A DNA stretch of 64,000 nucleotides from JANNSX01 sp963741525 (GCA_963741525.1 CAVUIW010000002.1:1-64000); one strand, 5' to 3'. Counted from the stretch's first letter, positions 34,432 through 44,256 are shown. Notes: generated from the letters alone by a model not told the origin. Program-made: numbers and translations.

Positions 34432-37400
34432 CTACACCACCGCCTCGGTCAGCAGCGCCCCGGCCGTACGTGGCGGAGAGCTGGTACACGCGGACGGTGA
34501 CGGCGGTTTGCGGGGCGCCGAAATCGACGGTTTGTTCGGCGGCGGTATAGATTGCGTTGGGAGCGAACCGACTCGATGGTACGTTTGACGGTCGCGCCAT
34601 CCATGATGTCGATGGCATAAGCATCGCGATCCTCAGCCAAGCGGCACCTCGACCTGCTCCCAGGCATCGCCCGCGATACGGGTGCGGCGGAACCAGGTGA
34701 TCGCAAGATCGCCGCCGGAGCGAACGCCCCTGACATGCGCCGGGCTGAGCGGACGTAGGCCCAAGCGCGGTAAATGTATGCGTCGCCGCCGTATAGGCGA
34801 TGTCTGAATGCGGCAGTGTCCGGGTCCGTAGCGCCACTGCAGTGTCAGCCGCGCTTCGTCAGGTGTGAGGCTCGCCTGCCGTGACGGCGCCGTCCAGCAG
34901 CACGAACGGCGCGCCCGCGGCGACGGCGACGCGCATCGCGCCGGCCGTCCCCGCCTGGCCGCGCAACAAGCGGCTCAACCGATAGGTCGAGGGCGCGATC
35001 AGCACCGCCTCGCGGAACTGGATCACCTCCCATTCGCCATCGGCATTGCGGATCGCCGCCAGATTGCTCCCGCCGAGCAGCCTCAGATCATCGACCGAGG
35101 CGAGCGTGCCATTCGCCAGCACCACGTCGAGCGTATTGGCGTGGTCGGTAGCGATCGCGCGGGCCGGGATCGAAGGCCGAGGCCGTCACGCCCATGGTTG
35201 CGCGGGTCGTTGCGATCGCGCCGAGGCGATAGGAGAGCCCATCGCCCGAGCGATAGAAGGCGATGCCGCCGGGCCAGGGCGAGGCGAAGGCCGCGACATA
35301 GCCCGCGTAAGGATCCTCCGCGCCACTGATCAGCGGCAGATCGAGGAAGGCCGCGGTCGCCGGCCCGTAGATGTCGGGCGGCGGGCACGATCGGCGGGCG
35401 CTGCGGCGCTTTGATCTCCTCGAACACCGAGGGCTCGATGGAGAGCGCATCGATCGCCTTGTGCCGACGCATCCGAGAGGCCGGTGATGCGGTAACGCTG
35501 CGAGCCACCATCAGCCGTAAAGTCGAACGACATCGCTCGGCTCGATGGCGATGCGGCTCGGCGGCAGTGCGAGCGACAGGCGTTGCCGGGAGGCCCAGGC
35601 CTCCTGCAGCCAACGCTCGGCAATTGCTTGCGCCCGATCCGGCGTCAGCACGATCGGCAGGTCGGCGGTGGCGACGCGATCGCTCTGAACGGTCGCGCGT
35701 CGCGCTTCCGCCGTGCCGCGCCGATAGCCATCCTGGCCATCGATGAAGGTGAGCTTGGCGGCCGAGGGCAGCTCGGTCTCCTGCCCGCGCGTCACCTCGA
35801 AGATGCGCCGCGCCGGCCCGCGTCTCGACGAGATCGTCTGCATCGAGCGCGCGGCTGTCGCGCGCCGCCCGCGATGGGCGAAGCGGACGGTTCCCGCCTG
35901 CTCGTAGGAGTCGAAGGCGTAGGCAAGCTCGAGCGGCTGCAGAGCGCCTGCCGCGCCGACATCACGCGATCGATGACATAGCCGTCGAGCGTGCCGGTCA
36001 AGCCGTTCGCCGAGTAGCGCGTGAAGCCGTAGTCGTCGAGGATCGCTGGCGACGACCGCGGCGAGCGAGCCGCCGGCGAGCCGCCCCGTCAGCCAATGGC
36101 CGAGCGGCCAGTTGCCGCCGTCGGCCCAGCGTCCGAGATCGTACGGGAAGGCCGGATAAGGTCGAGCGTCCCAGGTGTACACATAGATGCGGTTGGGATC
36201 GACCATCCGGCCCCCGTAGACCGCCGACACCGGGATTGTGCGCGGGCACGAAGTCCTCGTGCGTCGGATCGAAGGTCTCGTGAAACGCCTGGATGTAGCG
36301 GCGTTGTATGAGATCGTCGCGGAAGCCGCGCGAGAAGTGCGGCAGGAAGCTCTCGGAGCTTTTGGGATCGTAGAAGACGTTGGGCTGGTTGGAGCCCTTG
36401 TCGACAGCCGGGCAGCCGAGCTCGGTGATCCAGATCGGCTTCGACTGCGGAACCCAGGCCGTCGGCGCGCCGCTCTCGACCCGCCGGGGCGGTTGTAGTG
36501 CTGGTTGGACCACCAGTTGCGGATGTCCTTGTAGCGGAACACCCAGGGCTTTCCGGCGCCATCGGTGATGGTGGTCCGCGTCTGCGCCTCGCGCGCGGCA
36601 TCACTGGCGTAGTACCAGCTGTAGCCCTCGCCGCGCGAAGATGTTGGGCTTGAGGTAGGCGAGGTCGTGCGGGCTCTCGATGCCGGTCGAGCCGGTCGAG
36701 ATGGCTGTCGCCATCGCGCCAGTCGGAGAGCGGCCAGTAGACGTCGATGCCGACGGCGTCGATGTTGGCCGAGGCCCAGAGCGGGTCGAGATGGAAATAG
36801 ACGTCGCCGGTGCCGTCGGCCGGCTGATGGCCGAAGTATTCCGACCAGTCGGCGGCGTAGGTGATCTTCGTCGCAGGGGCCGAGCACGCTGCGCACGTCG
36901 TTGGCGAGCGCCACGAGCGCGGTGACGAACGGATAGCGTGCTGGCGCTGGAGCGGAGCCTGCGTGAGGCCGCGCAGCTCCGAGCCGATGAGGAACGTCTC
37001 GACGCCGCCGGCCGCCACGCACAGATGCGCGTAGTGCAGGATCATGCGGCGGAATGACCACTCCGCCGGGCCGGTATAGATGACATCGTCGCCGCGAGAT
37101 CGAGAAATGCGCCGGTGTCGCCGTGCCGATAAAGCCGGCGATCTCGGTGGCGGCGGCAGCGGTCTTGTCCGTCGTGCCCGGCTAGCCGGGCGCGGGATCC
37201 CACGCGTGATGCGGCCGCGCCAGGGATAGGGCGCCTGCGCCGTGCCGCCATAGGGATCGGGAAGCGCGTTGCCCGGCGGCACATCCATCAGGATGAAGGG
37301 ATAGAAGGTGACGGCCTGGCCGCGCGCTCGTGAGATTGCGGATTGCCGCGACGACGGAACGGTCGGAGGGCGTGCCACCGAAAGCCGGCCGGCCCTCATA

Positions 37401-38424
37401 GGTCGAGACGACATGGGCGCCGTGCTGCGATCGAGACCAGCGACGCTCCATACTTTCGGCGTCGGTCGCCTTCGTCGTCGATCTCGACGCCGGGTTTCAG
37501 CTCACAGGTCCCCGCACGCAAATCGTTGCCGAACCAGCTGACGACGAGGGAGGCGCGCGCGACATTCGGTAGTCCGCGCTCGAGATCGTCGATGGCGGCG
37601 TGCCAGTCGGAGGTGCCGGTGTGGGTGTGGATATTCTCCGGGAGGGTCGTTCCCGGGGCGATCTGGCGGAAGACCTTCGCAGGCTCGTAGGCGAACTCGC
37701 TCGAACCGGGGATGATGGTCACGGCCTTGACGAGCTCTTCGAAGCTGTCGACGGCTCGGAATACCTCGAAGGCGAGCTGCGGCAGCCGGTTGCCGAAAGG
37801 TTCCAGCGGCAGCCGCTCGAAGACGATGTAGGCGGTGCCCCGATAGGCGGGCGCGTTGTCGCTCCCCTGCACGGCCTCGATCAGGCTGTCCGGCGTCTGC
37901 GCGTCGTCACCGAGATAGATGCGATGTGTGAATTGGCCGAGATTGATCGCGCTGGCCGTCGGCCCAGACACGGCCGACGCCGGTGATGGTTCCTTCGCAC
38001 ACGGCCACCGCGACGTTGGCGAAGTAGCGGTACTCGATGCGCGTGGTGGTGGGCTCGCTGGAGCCTCCCCCGCCCAAGCCGCCAAAGCCCTTCGACGGCG
38101 GCGGCGGCTCGGAGGCATCGATCGCCTCCTCGACGAAGTCGGTCGCCCAGATCACCTGGCCGCTAAGCCGCGCCCGGCCATAGAGGCGCGGGATGGCGCG
38201 CCTTCGGTGGAGGCCATGACGGCAAGCTCGGAGAGGCGCGGGCCTTCGACGATCTTGCTCTGACCGGACGAGCCGAACAGCGCCTGGTCGATGTACGATC
38301 CAGCGATGGCGCCGACGGCCTGGCCGATGGCCGCGCCCGAGATCGTCGCGCCGAACAGGCTGACGCCCGGCAGCAGCGCGCCGCCCGCGGCAGCACCGGC
38401 CGCGCTCAATGCAAGTGTGGCCAT
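34432..38424 (-). pseudogene. GTA tail-tip/host-specificity protein with TIM-barrel domain (RcGTA gp15-like), at least ten frameshifts
   Basis: The N-terminus MATLALSAAGAAAGGALLPG has the hydrophobic glycine-rich start of this family. GRARLSGQVIWATDFVEEAI, INLGQFTHRIYLGDDAQTPD and the TIM-barrel segments (VTFYPFILMDVPPGN, FLIGSELRGLTQ, ITYAADWSEYFGHQ, AVGIDVYWPLSDWRDGD) follow in different frames. The C-terminal phage-tail region (STYRLSRLLRGQAGTAGAM) ends near LLTEAVV with TAG at 34432. Each shift is a single-base gain or loss. The protein sequence on both sides of each remains conserved and has no clear nonsense codon. A full-length protein would have about 1,300 residues, as expected. Confidence 0.85.
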
Positions 38425-38427
38425 GAT

Positions 38428-38866
38428 TCAATCAATCACATTTGGAAACGAGAACGCAGCGGCGATGCGGCGGCACCACCAGGGGCCGATGTTGACCTCG
38501 GAGACGGGAACGCCTTCCTGCGCGTGGATCATGCGACCCAAATCGGTGACGATGGCGGTGTGCTTTGCGACCGTGTCGCCGCGGAGGCGGAACACCAGCA
38601 CGTCGCCGGGCCGGATGTGCTCGATGGGACCCGAAACGAGGTGACGCCGTGCCGCCGCTAGCATCGCCTCTTGCCCCGTCGCCTCCGCCCAGTCGCCGCG
38701 AGTAGGCGGGCAGCGCCTCGGGGTCGCTACCGAATAGTTCGCGCCACAGTCCACGAACAAGGCCGATGCAATCCGTGCCAACGCCCTTGAGGCTTGCCCG
38801 ATGATGATAGGGCGTGCCGACCCAGCTTCGCGCGGCGCGGACGATTTGAGTGCGTGTGAGGTTCAT
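38428..38866 (-). pseudogene. NlpC/P60 cell-wall peptidase of GTA tail (gp14-like), one frameshift
   Basis: The protein starts MNLTRTQIVRAARSWVGTPY and has the NlpC/P60 cysteine in GVGTDCIGLVRGLWRELFG. Near 38695 an extra G (TCGCGGCGACTGG) shifts the frame. The second half (DVLVFRLRGDTVAKHTAIVT, catalytic His in KHTAIV) then runs to TGA at 38428. The ATG overlaps the gp13-like stop as ATGA. It is thought to open the host wall during DNA delivery. Confidence 0.85.
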
Positions 38867-39757
38867 GAGGTCAGCTTCTTGCCGGTGTGGTCGCGGCCCT
38901 CGAGCTTGGGCACGCGGGTGATGAAGCCGTTGCCCGGCATGTGCGGGAAGCCGCGGAAGTTCACCGCGTTGTCGAATTTTGACTTGCAGGTCGCGAGCTG
39001 CTTGTCGCAACCGGCGGTGATCTGAAAGGCGTCGCCGACGGAGAGTGACCCTGCCATGCGTTGCCAGAGCTCGATGGTGACGACGCCGCTGACGCGCGCA
39101 TGCAGCTTCACCTCGGCGGCGAGATCGTCATTGGCGCCCGATGTCCAGGTGAGCTTGCCGAGCGCAAACCAGTCGCTCGTGAAAGCGCCTATTCCCGAAA
39201 CCTTGAATTCGGCGGTCGTTGATGATCTCGGTGATTGCTCCGATGCCGCGATAGGCCGCGACGTTCAGGTTCTTGCCGCAACGTCCATCGCCGACGAGGG
39301 CGTCGCAGGCATATTGAAATGTGCGCCCTTGCTCTTGTTGGAGGATATGCGCGAGGCCTCGCACCTCCGCGGAGAAGGCGAGGGGCCCGCGCTTCACCTC
39401 GCCGATCGAGCCCGAGCGGATGAGCACGCGCTCGTTTGCGTCGGCCCAGTTGACGCGCCAGATCTCGATGCCGGCGTTATCGTAGAGGCCGGCTTCGAGA
39501 TCGGCGGCGTTGAGCTTGTCCGAGCGCAGCGCGCCCTCGACATCGGCATTGTCGACACTGAGGCCCACCGTCTCGCGCACCTCGGTCTGGTCGAAGCCGC
39601 TGGCCGCCTCGAAGGTGGTCGAGTCGAAGTCGAGATCTCGGTCATGATCGGTGAAACCGATCTGGCTCCCATCCCGCCGCGTGATGCGCCAGCACCATGC
39701 GAGCGTGGTCGCGCCCGTGTCGAGGTGGGCTTGCAGGCCGGTGGGAATGACGCGCAT
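38863..39757 (-). pseudogene. DUF2163 (TIGR02218) tail protein, gp13-like, one frameshift
   Basis: The product starts MRVIPTGLQAHLDTGATTLA with WCWRITRRDGSQIGFTDHDR, the DUF2163 signature. One base is shifted near 39210. The C-terminal domain (LHARVSGVVTIELWQRMAGS, with cysteines in AGCDKQLATCKSKF and FRGFPHMPGNGFI) continues to TGA at 38863. In RcGTA the homologue is a baseplate hub protein that binds an Fe-S cluster through these cysteines. Confidence 0.85.
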
Positions 39758-39791
39758 GGTGGGACTCGTGATTTCGGCAAAGTGGTTGTCT

Positions 39792-39982
39792 TCCTCTCCC
39801 CGCAAGCGCAGCGTAGCGGGGAGATGGTGGGGTGAGGGGCGACTGCGCGTCGAGGTGCGTGCCGTTGGCAACTCTTGCAGCGCAGTCATGAGGTTATTTC
39901 TGGCGAGTGTTTCGCCCGACGCCGCCCCTTCCCTCCCCCTCTCCCCGTTCGCACCTGTCGGCGCGACGGGGAGAGGAAGGAG
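39792..39982. repeat. Composite palindrome, copy 2
   Basis: The left hairpin CTCTCCCCGC...GCGGGGAGA (39794-39824) is followed by GGTGAGGGGCG. After about 90 bp, CGCCGCCCCTTCCC leads into the right hairpin CTCTCCCCGTTCG...CGACGGGGAGAG (to about 39975). The two halves are inverted relative to each other. It fills the gap between the DUF2163 and DUF2460 genes. Confidence 0.8.
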
Positions 39983-40003
39983 AGGCCGTGCCGAGTTCGG
40001 CGG

Positions 40004-40642
40004 CTAAATCCTCACTTCCACGATCGGAATGCTCGGGATCGAGCCGTGCAGCACGCTTTGGACATTGATCTCGAGCCGGTCGGTGTCGAAGCGGACGGGG
40101 ACGTCGAATTCGAAGCCGGCGGTGACGAGCTGGCCTGTCGTGGGAATGTGACCGGCGAGAAAGGTGGCGACACCAGTGATGTAATCGATCGTGTAGTGCG
40201 TGCCTGCAACTCTCAGTGAGCCGTCGATGGCCACCATCACGGTTCCGGCGACCGGTTTCTTGACGGCCCGCTGCCAGGGCGCGTGCGTGCTCCCATAGGT
40301 CTTCTTGAGTTGGAAGGCTGCCAGCGCGCCGGTTCCGGTGCCAATCGCCTGATCGAGCGGCGTGACGGAATCGCCTGGGCCCAACGATTTGAAATCCGCA
40401 TGGTCCTTGTAGCGAAAACCGTGCAGGCGTCCGCGCCGCTCCTCGAAGAAGGCGATCACGGCGTGGATATCGTCCAGGCTCTTGATGCCGTAGCCGGCAT
40501 TGTAGTTCCGCCGCGAGTCGGCCCAGCGGGCATTTCGCTCCTCGAAGCCGGAGGCGAGCAACACGACGTCGGTGCGCCGCTCGGGGCCGCCACCGGCGCC
40601 CGATGAAATGCCAGTCGGAAAGCGGATGTCATGAAAAGCCAT
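40004..40642 (-). CDS. DUF2460 (TIGR02217) tail protein, gp12-like
   Basis: This 212-residue protein starts MAFHDIRFPTGISSGAGGGP and has FEERNARWADSRRNYNAGYG and RGRLHGFRYKDHADFKS, clear DUF2460 signatures. In RcGTA the equivalent protein forms the distal tail ring. The ATG at 40642 overlaps the tape-measure stop as TAATG. It is the last intact gene before the frameshifted tail genes. Confidence 0.93.
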   Translation of the reverse strand: MAFHDIRFPTGISSGAGGGPERRTDVVLLASGFEERNARWADSRRNYNAGYGIKSLDDIHAVIAFFEERRGRLHGFRYKDHADFKSLGPGDSVTPLDQAIGTGTGALAAFQLKKTYGSTHAPWQRAVKKPVAGTVMVAIDGSLRVAGTHYTIDYITGVATFLAGHIPTTGQLVTAGFEFDVPVRFDTDRLEINVQSVLHGSIPSIPIVEVRI

Positions 40643-41130
40643 TACAGATTCCTCTGTCCGGCGCCGACGGTCCGCGAGAGCATGGCCGCGATTTGGCCCT
40701 GCGACTGGTGAAAGCTCTGCGCGTCCGGCGTCTGGACGTTGAAGGTGACGTTGACGGGGGCGGCCATGGCCGAGGCCGCGCTCGTGCCGGGTATGCTGCT
40801 TGCACCCAGCCCCGAGAGCGGCGGCGCCGCGCCACCGAAGAGACCGCCGAGCCCGGACGGCGCGGCAAAGCCCGAGAAAGCTTGGCCGAACAGCCCGCCG
40901 AGCGCCTGCTCGAAGGGTTTCAATGCCGCGTCGAGCGCCATGTCCGAGAGGCTCAATGCGAGTGAGCGCAGCACTCCGTCGAGGCTCTTGCCCCTGATGG
41001 CAACGGCTTCGAAGGCATTGATCATCTTGGTTGCGAAACGGTCGCCCAAGCGATCGAGCTCGGCGAGTGATTGTTTCAGCTCGTTGGCACTGGCGCGGCT
41101 TTCGGCGATCTCGCCGTCGAATTCGGCCAT
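40642..41130 (-). CDS. Short tail tape-measure protein, gp11-like
   Basis: This 162-residue protein starts MAEFDGEIAESRASANELKQ. It has a heptad-rich helix (LAELDRLGDRFATKMINAFE), a central hydrophobic glycine-rich part (LGGLFGQAFSGFAAPSGLGG), and the C-terminal VNVTFNVQTPDAQSFHQSQG that recurs in phage tape measures. Its short length suits the short tails of GTA-like particles. The ATG at 41130 is chosen over upstream codons that lie in repeat sequence. Confidence 0.85.
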   Translation of the reverse strand: MAEFDGEIAESRASANELKQSLAELDRLGDRFATKMINAFEAVAIRGKSLDGVLRSLALSLSDMALDAALKPFEQALGGLFGQAFSGFAAPSGLGGLFGGAAPPLSGLGASSIPGTSAASAMAAPVNVTFNVQTPDAQSFHQSQGQIAAMLSRTVGAGQRNL

Positions 41131-41205
41131 GGGGAATCCTTCGATCAAATTGTGCGGCGAAAGGGCGACCTGCCGGCCGCCCGGCAACATAGTACGGCCT
41201 GTCCT

Positions 41206-41378
41206 TTCCTCTCCCCGCTTCAGCGGGGAGAGGGGAGGGTGAGGGGCGGCGGCAGGCAAGCCGGTGGCCACACGGCGCGTTGTTGCCATCAAGATTGAGT
41301 ACGCGTGGCGCCTGTCCGGATTCGCGGCCGCCCCTCACCCCGCCCTCTCCCCGTACGCTTCGCTACGGGGAGAGGAAG
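41206..41378. repeat. Composite palindrome, copy 3
   Basis: The left hairpin CTCTCCCCGCTTCAGCGGGGAGAG (two arms around 41210-41233) is followed by GGTGAGGGGCGGC. After about 75 bp GCCGCCCCTCACCCCGCC leads to the right hairpin CTCTCCCCG...CGGGGAGAG (41344-41375). The arms of the whole unit are inverted copies. It lies 76 bp upstream of the tape-measure ATG, next to twin stem-loop copy B. Confidence 0.88.
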
Positions 41379-41419
41379 CCAGCCGCCGTGCCGGGTGGCT
41401 TGGCTGCCGACCACTCGCC

Positions 41420-41586
41420 CTAGTGGCCCGTCGCGCCTAAATCGCATCATGGCCGCGAGCGCGTTCGATTTAGGCGCGACCTAAGGGCCACTAGCAAGTC
41501 CATAGGCTTAGTGTGGCGTTCATCGCGCCTTAGTTGACACGAGCCTAGCCGCAACACTGGTCAACTAAGGCGCGACGCCACACTAG
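41420..41586. repeat. Twin nested stem-loop element, copy B
   Basis: The layout is identical to copy A: outer arms CTAGTGGCCC (41420-41429) and GGGCCACTAG (41485-41494), inner arms TCGCGCCTAAATCG (41431-41444) and 41466-41479, 16 nt, then outer GTGTGGCG (41511-41518 region) and CGCCACAC, inner arms around GCGCCTTAGTTGAC and its complement. Where A has GCGCCA, B has GCGCCT in both hairpins, and each change is compensated in the opposite arm. Its last bases supply the TAG of the gp10.1-like gene. Confidence 0.9.
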
Positions 41587-41795
41587 GGTCTATCTGGAAA
41601 CTTCTGCATCAGCCCCGCGAACACATCGCGCGGCATCGGCGTGCTTCGCAGCGGCTGCGGCATCGCACCGGCGAAGGCGGCGGCGAGCTCTCTTGGTGTC
41701 ATGGCCCAGAAGTCGCGCGGCGGCATTCTTAGAACGCCGAGGCCGAACGCCATCGCTTCGCGCCAGGGGAACGGCCGTGCAGAGCCGGTTTCCAC
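41583..41795 (-). CDS. Phage tail assembly chaperone-like protein (rcc01693/gp10.1 type)
   Basis: This 70-residue protein, METGSARPFPWREAMAFGLG, has FGLGVLRMPPRDFWAMTPRE and the C-terminal LMQKFPDRP, matching the small protein that follows gp10 in RcGTA clusters. The stop codon (CTA at 41583-41585) belongs to twin stem-loop copy B, so the natural C-terminus may have been altered by a few residues. Confidence 0.85.
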   Translation of the reverse strand: METGSARPFPWREAMAFGLGVLRMPPRDFWAMTPRELAAAFAGAMPQPLRSTPMPRDVFAGLMQKFPDRP

Positions 41796-41798
41796 GAT

Positions 41799-42134
41799 CT
41801 ATCGCGCGCCCGAAAGCACATCGTCACCATCAGCGAAGGTGGCGGCGAGCAGGCGCGCGACGATGGTGACGAAACCGGCGGCGGAGCCCTCGGCGCGCAT
41901 TTGAGCAACTTGCTGCTCAGTGACGTTCTCTCCGGCCGCCCGCAAACCCGCCGTCAGAATGAGGATCGCATCGCGCGCCGACATGCGGCCTTGGCCAAGG
42001 CGCTCGGCGAGCGCGCCAAGATCGCCAGCGCCAAAGGCATGCTCCAGCTCGGCCAGTGCGCCAAGTGTGAGGCAGAGCGTATAGTGTTTCCCGTCGAGCA
42101 CGGCATCGATTTCACCGCGATGTTTGTTGGCCAT
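41799..42134 (-). CDS. GTA gp10-family tail protein
   Basis: This 111-residue protein starts MANKHRGEIDAVLDGKHYTL with CLTLGALAELEHAFGAGDLG and the segment ARDAILILTAGLRAAGE, matching the GTA gp10 family (DUF3356). It probably acts in tail assembly, as gpG-like proteins do. It is 3 nt upstream of the gp10.1-like gene. Confidence 0.88.
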   Translation of the reverse strand: MANKHRGEIDAVLDGKHYTLCLTLGALAELEHAFGAGDLGALAERLGQGRMSARDAILILTAGLRAAGENVTEQQVAQMRAEGSAAGFVTIVARLLAATFADGDDVLSGAR

Positions 42135-42210
42135 GTGTGTTCCGTTGGGGTGCTACTGACTTTGGTTGAATCGCTCGTGCATCCGGGGCACTTGGTTTGC
42201 CGGGCTTCAC

Positions 42211-42270
42211 TTCGGAAAACCGCTTCGGACCCCGGCCTTTGCTGGGACAGGCGTTTCCGGAAGCACTCTC
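42211..42270. repeat. REP-like hairpin at the 3' end of the major tail protein gene, copy 2
   Basis: TTCGGAAAACCGCTTCGGAC, then a CCCGGCCTTTGCTGGGA hairpin, then TTTCCGGAAGCACTCT, matching 28555-28611 almost base for base. It ends at the stop codon of the tail protein gene, as copy 1 does at the response regulator stop. Confidence 0.8.
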
Positions 42271-42682
42271 AGGCGGCCGCGAAGCTAAGCTCGCCGGCCA
42301 AGTCGAGCGTCAGCTCGAACGTCACCTCGCCGTCGTGATTGCCGGCAAGCTCGAGCTGGGCGATCTGGAACGGCCCCTCGATGGTGCCGAAATCCGGGAT
42401 GACGATCTGCCAGGGCCGGATGGTGCCGTCGAAGAAATAGAGGCGGATGGTGGAGTCCGAGGCCGCATCCTTGAAGATGCCGGCGCCGGCGACGCGTCCG
42501 GTTTTCACGCCAGCGCCGGCGAGCAGCTCGCGCCAGCGGCCGGCCGATTCCGTGTGTGTAATGTCGACGGCAGCCGCGTTGAGCTCGATCGAGCGCGAGC
42601 GCAGGCCCGCGACCGTCACGAAGCTCGCGGTGCCGGTCGTGTCGACTTTCAAGAGCAAGTCCTTGCCCTTCTGTGCGGCCAT
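42269..42682 (-). CDS. Major tail protein, TP901-1/gp9 type
   Basis: This 137-residue protein starts MAAQKGKDLLLKVDTTGTAS with FVTVAGLRSRSIELNAAAVD and ITHTESAGRWRELLAGAGVK, the TP901-1 tail-tube signature. The C-terminal half (FEIAQLELAGNHDGEVTFEL-like) fits the tube beta-sandwich. It builds the tail tube. Intact. Confidence 0.92.
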   Translation of the reverse strand: MAAQKGKDLLLKVDTTGTASFVTVAGLRSRSIELNAAAVDITHTESAGRWRELLAGAGVKTGRVAGAGIFKDAASDSTIRLYFFDGTIRPWQIVIPDFGTIEGPFQIAQLELAGNHDGEVTFELTLDLAGELSFAAA

Positions 42683-42844
42683 GTGGGGATCTCCTTTAGG
42701 CAGTAGGCATCGGGTATCTGACCGCTTCAGGGGGCTGGGTTAGGCTGATAGCCGCAATGTGCTCGGTGTCATGGCACGGCCTGAGGGTCCGGACACCGCC
42801 TCTGCGGCCGAAGCCCATGGCCTCGCCCTGAAAGTCCCTCTTGC

Positions 42845-43255
42845 TCACACCATCTCCGTCACCGCGCGGAACCGCACGATCCCGTGCACGGTTTCGCCGT
42901 CGGCGTCGCGGGATGTATCCGAAAATTCGTGGCGCAGATTGATGAGGCGATGATCCTCGATGACGAGCGGCTCGTCGTGGAGTGCCTCGCGAAGGAGCCG
43001 CATGATCGCCTGGGCTTCTTTCTTGCCTGCCGCACGCGACCAAACATGCAGCGTCAACACATGCTCGGCGCCGGTATCGGTGCCTGTGCTCCAATCTCGG
43101 GCCGGCGAGGAGCCGAAGGTGATGTAGGGAAACGAAGTCGTTTGTGGTGCGTCGTCGTGGATGCGGTCCGCGCCGATGAGGGAGGTGAGTGCTGCGTCGG
43201 CCTCGAGCGCGGCGAACACGGCCTTCTGCAGCGACCATTCGGGGGCAAGCGGCAT
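42845..43255 (-). CDS. DUF3168 tail completion/terminator protein, gp8-like
   Basis: This 136-residue protein starts MPLAPEWSLQKAVFAALEAD with LIGADRIHDDAPQTTSFPYI and VLTLHVWSRAAGKKEAQAIM, clear DUF3168 features. It is placed between connector and tail tube as in RcGTA. A gap of 160 bp to the tail protein gene holds nothing I can identify. Confidence 0.92.
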   Translation of the reverse strand: MPLAPEWSLQKAVFAALEADAALTSLIGADRIHDDAPQTTSFPYITFGSSPARDWSTGTDTGAEHVLTLHVWSRAAGKKEAQAIMRLLREALHDEPLVIEDHRLINLRHEFSDTSRDADGETVHGIVRFRAVTEMV

Positions 43256-43351
43256 GGGCGGCTCCTATGAACGGGCGAATGGCGAGTGGGGAGTGGCGAG
43301 TGGGGAAAAGAAAGTGGCCATTCCACTCGCCACTCGCCACTCGCGCCTACG

Positions 43352-43681
43352 TCACAAATCCCGCTCCTCGACGAGGCATCTCAGATGCCGCCGCCGGCCC
43401 TCCCCGTCGAGCACGGCGAGGATCTCGAAGATCCGCGTGCCGAGGCGGAAGCGCATCGCCGGCGCAGCACCGCTGCGATGGCGAATGATGATCTCGTGCG
43501 TCGCGCGGCCGGTCGTGCGGTCGTAGACGAAGCCTTCGCCACCCGACAGCGCCCGCACGGCCGCAAACAGCGTCGCGACCGTGCTCCACGTTTCCGTCGC
43601 CCCGCCCGCGCCGTCTGCCGCGCGTGCCACTTGCTCGAGCACGACGCGTCGGTTGAGCTCGCCGATCTTCGTCGCGCTCAT
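43352..43681 (-). CDS. Head-tail adaptor, gp7-like
   Basis: This 109-residue protein starts MSATKIGELNRRVVLEQVAR with TWSTVATLFAAVRALSGGEG and HEIIIRHRSGAAPAMRFRLG, as in phage head-tail joining (SPP1 gp16-like) proteins. The ATG overlaps the gp6-like stop by 4 nt. Confidence 0.92.
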   Translation of the reverse strand: MSATKIGELNRRVVLEQVARAADGAGGATETWSTVATLFAAVRALSGGEGFVYDRTTGRATHEIIIRHRSGAAPAMRFRLGTRIFEILAVLDGEGRRRHLRCLVEERDL

Positions 43682-44256
43682 AGGTCGCGTCTCCGGTAGG
43701 GCGCGATGAGATCAAGCACGGCGAACGGCAAGGTCTCGCGCTCGACGCCGATTTCGACCGGCTGGCGGTGCTCGTACCAGTGGGCGATGAGCAGCAGGAT
43801 CGCCTGGCGAAGCGGCGCCGGAACCTCGGAGGCGAGACTGCCGTGGCCGGCGATGAAGCTCACCTCGACGCCGTTGGCGGGCCGGCCCGGTTTCGCAAAG
43901 GCCGAGGGCGAGCGGCGGATGAGCCGCGGCGGCACGCTCAAGCCGTCGAGCAGATAGAGCGAGGGCGAGAGCGTCTCGGCCACATCGGCGCTGTCGTAGA
44001 CTTTCACGTGCACGATGCTCTGGATGGGGGCGAGCGGCAGGTTGACGGCGTGGCCCTTCGGCCAGGCGTCGAACAGATAGAGCCAGCCTTGCGTGACGAA
44101 GGCACGGCCGAGAACGTGTTCCAGATGCAGCCGCGCGCCGGCGATCAGCGAGAGGATCATGATGTCCTCGTCGGCGTGATCGACGCGCAGATGCAGCTTC
44201 GCCTCGGCGAGCGAGACGGGCTCGGTCGCGGGCAGGCTGGTGGGCACGAGGGCCAT
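43678..44256 (-). CDS. Head-tail connector protein, gp6-like
   Basis: This 192-residue protein starts MALVPTSLPATEPVSLAEAK and has LHLRVDHADEDIMILSLIAG and the C-terminal LRQAILLLIAHWYEHRQPVE, matching the HK97 gp6/phiE125 gp8 connector family. The ATG at 44256 is chosen because the upstream 65 codons translate repeat DNA. Confidence 0.92.
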   Translation of the reverse strand: MALVPTSLPATEPVSLAEAKLHLRVDHADEDIMILSLIAGARLHLEHVLGRAFVTQGWLYLFDAWPKGHAVNLPLAPIQSIVHVKVYDSADVAETLSPSLYLLDGLSVPPRLIRRSPSAFAKPGRPANGVEVSFIAGHGSLASEVPAPLRQAILLLIAHWYEHRQPVEIGVERETLPFAVLDLIAPYRRRDL

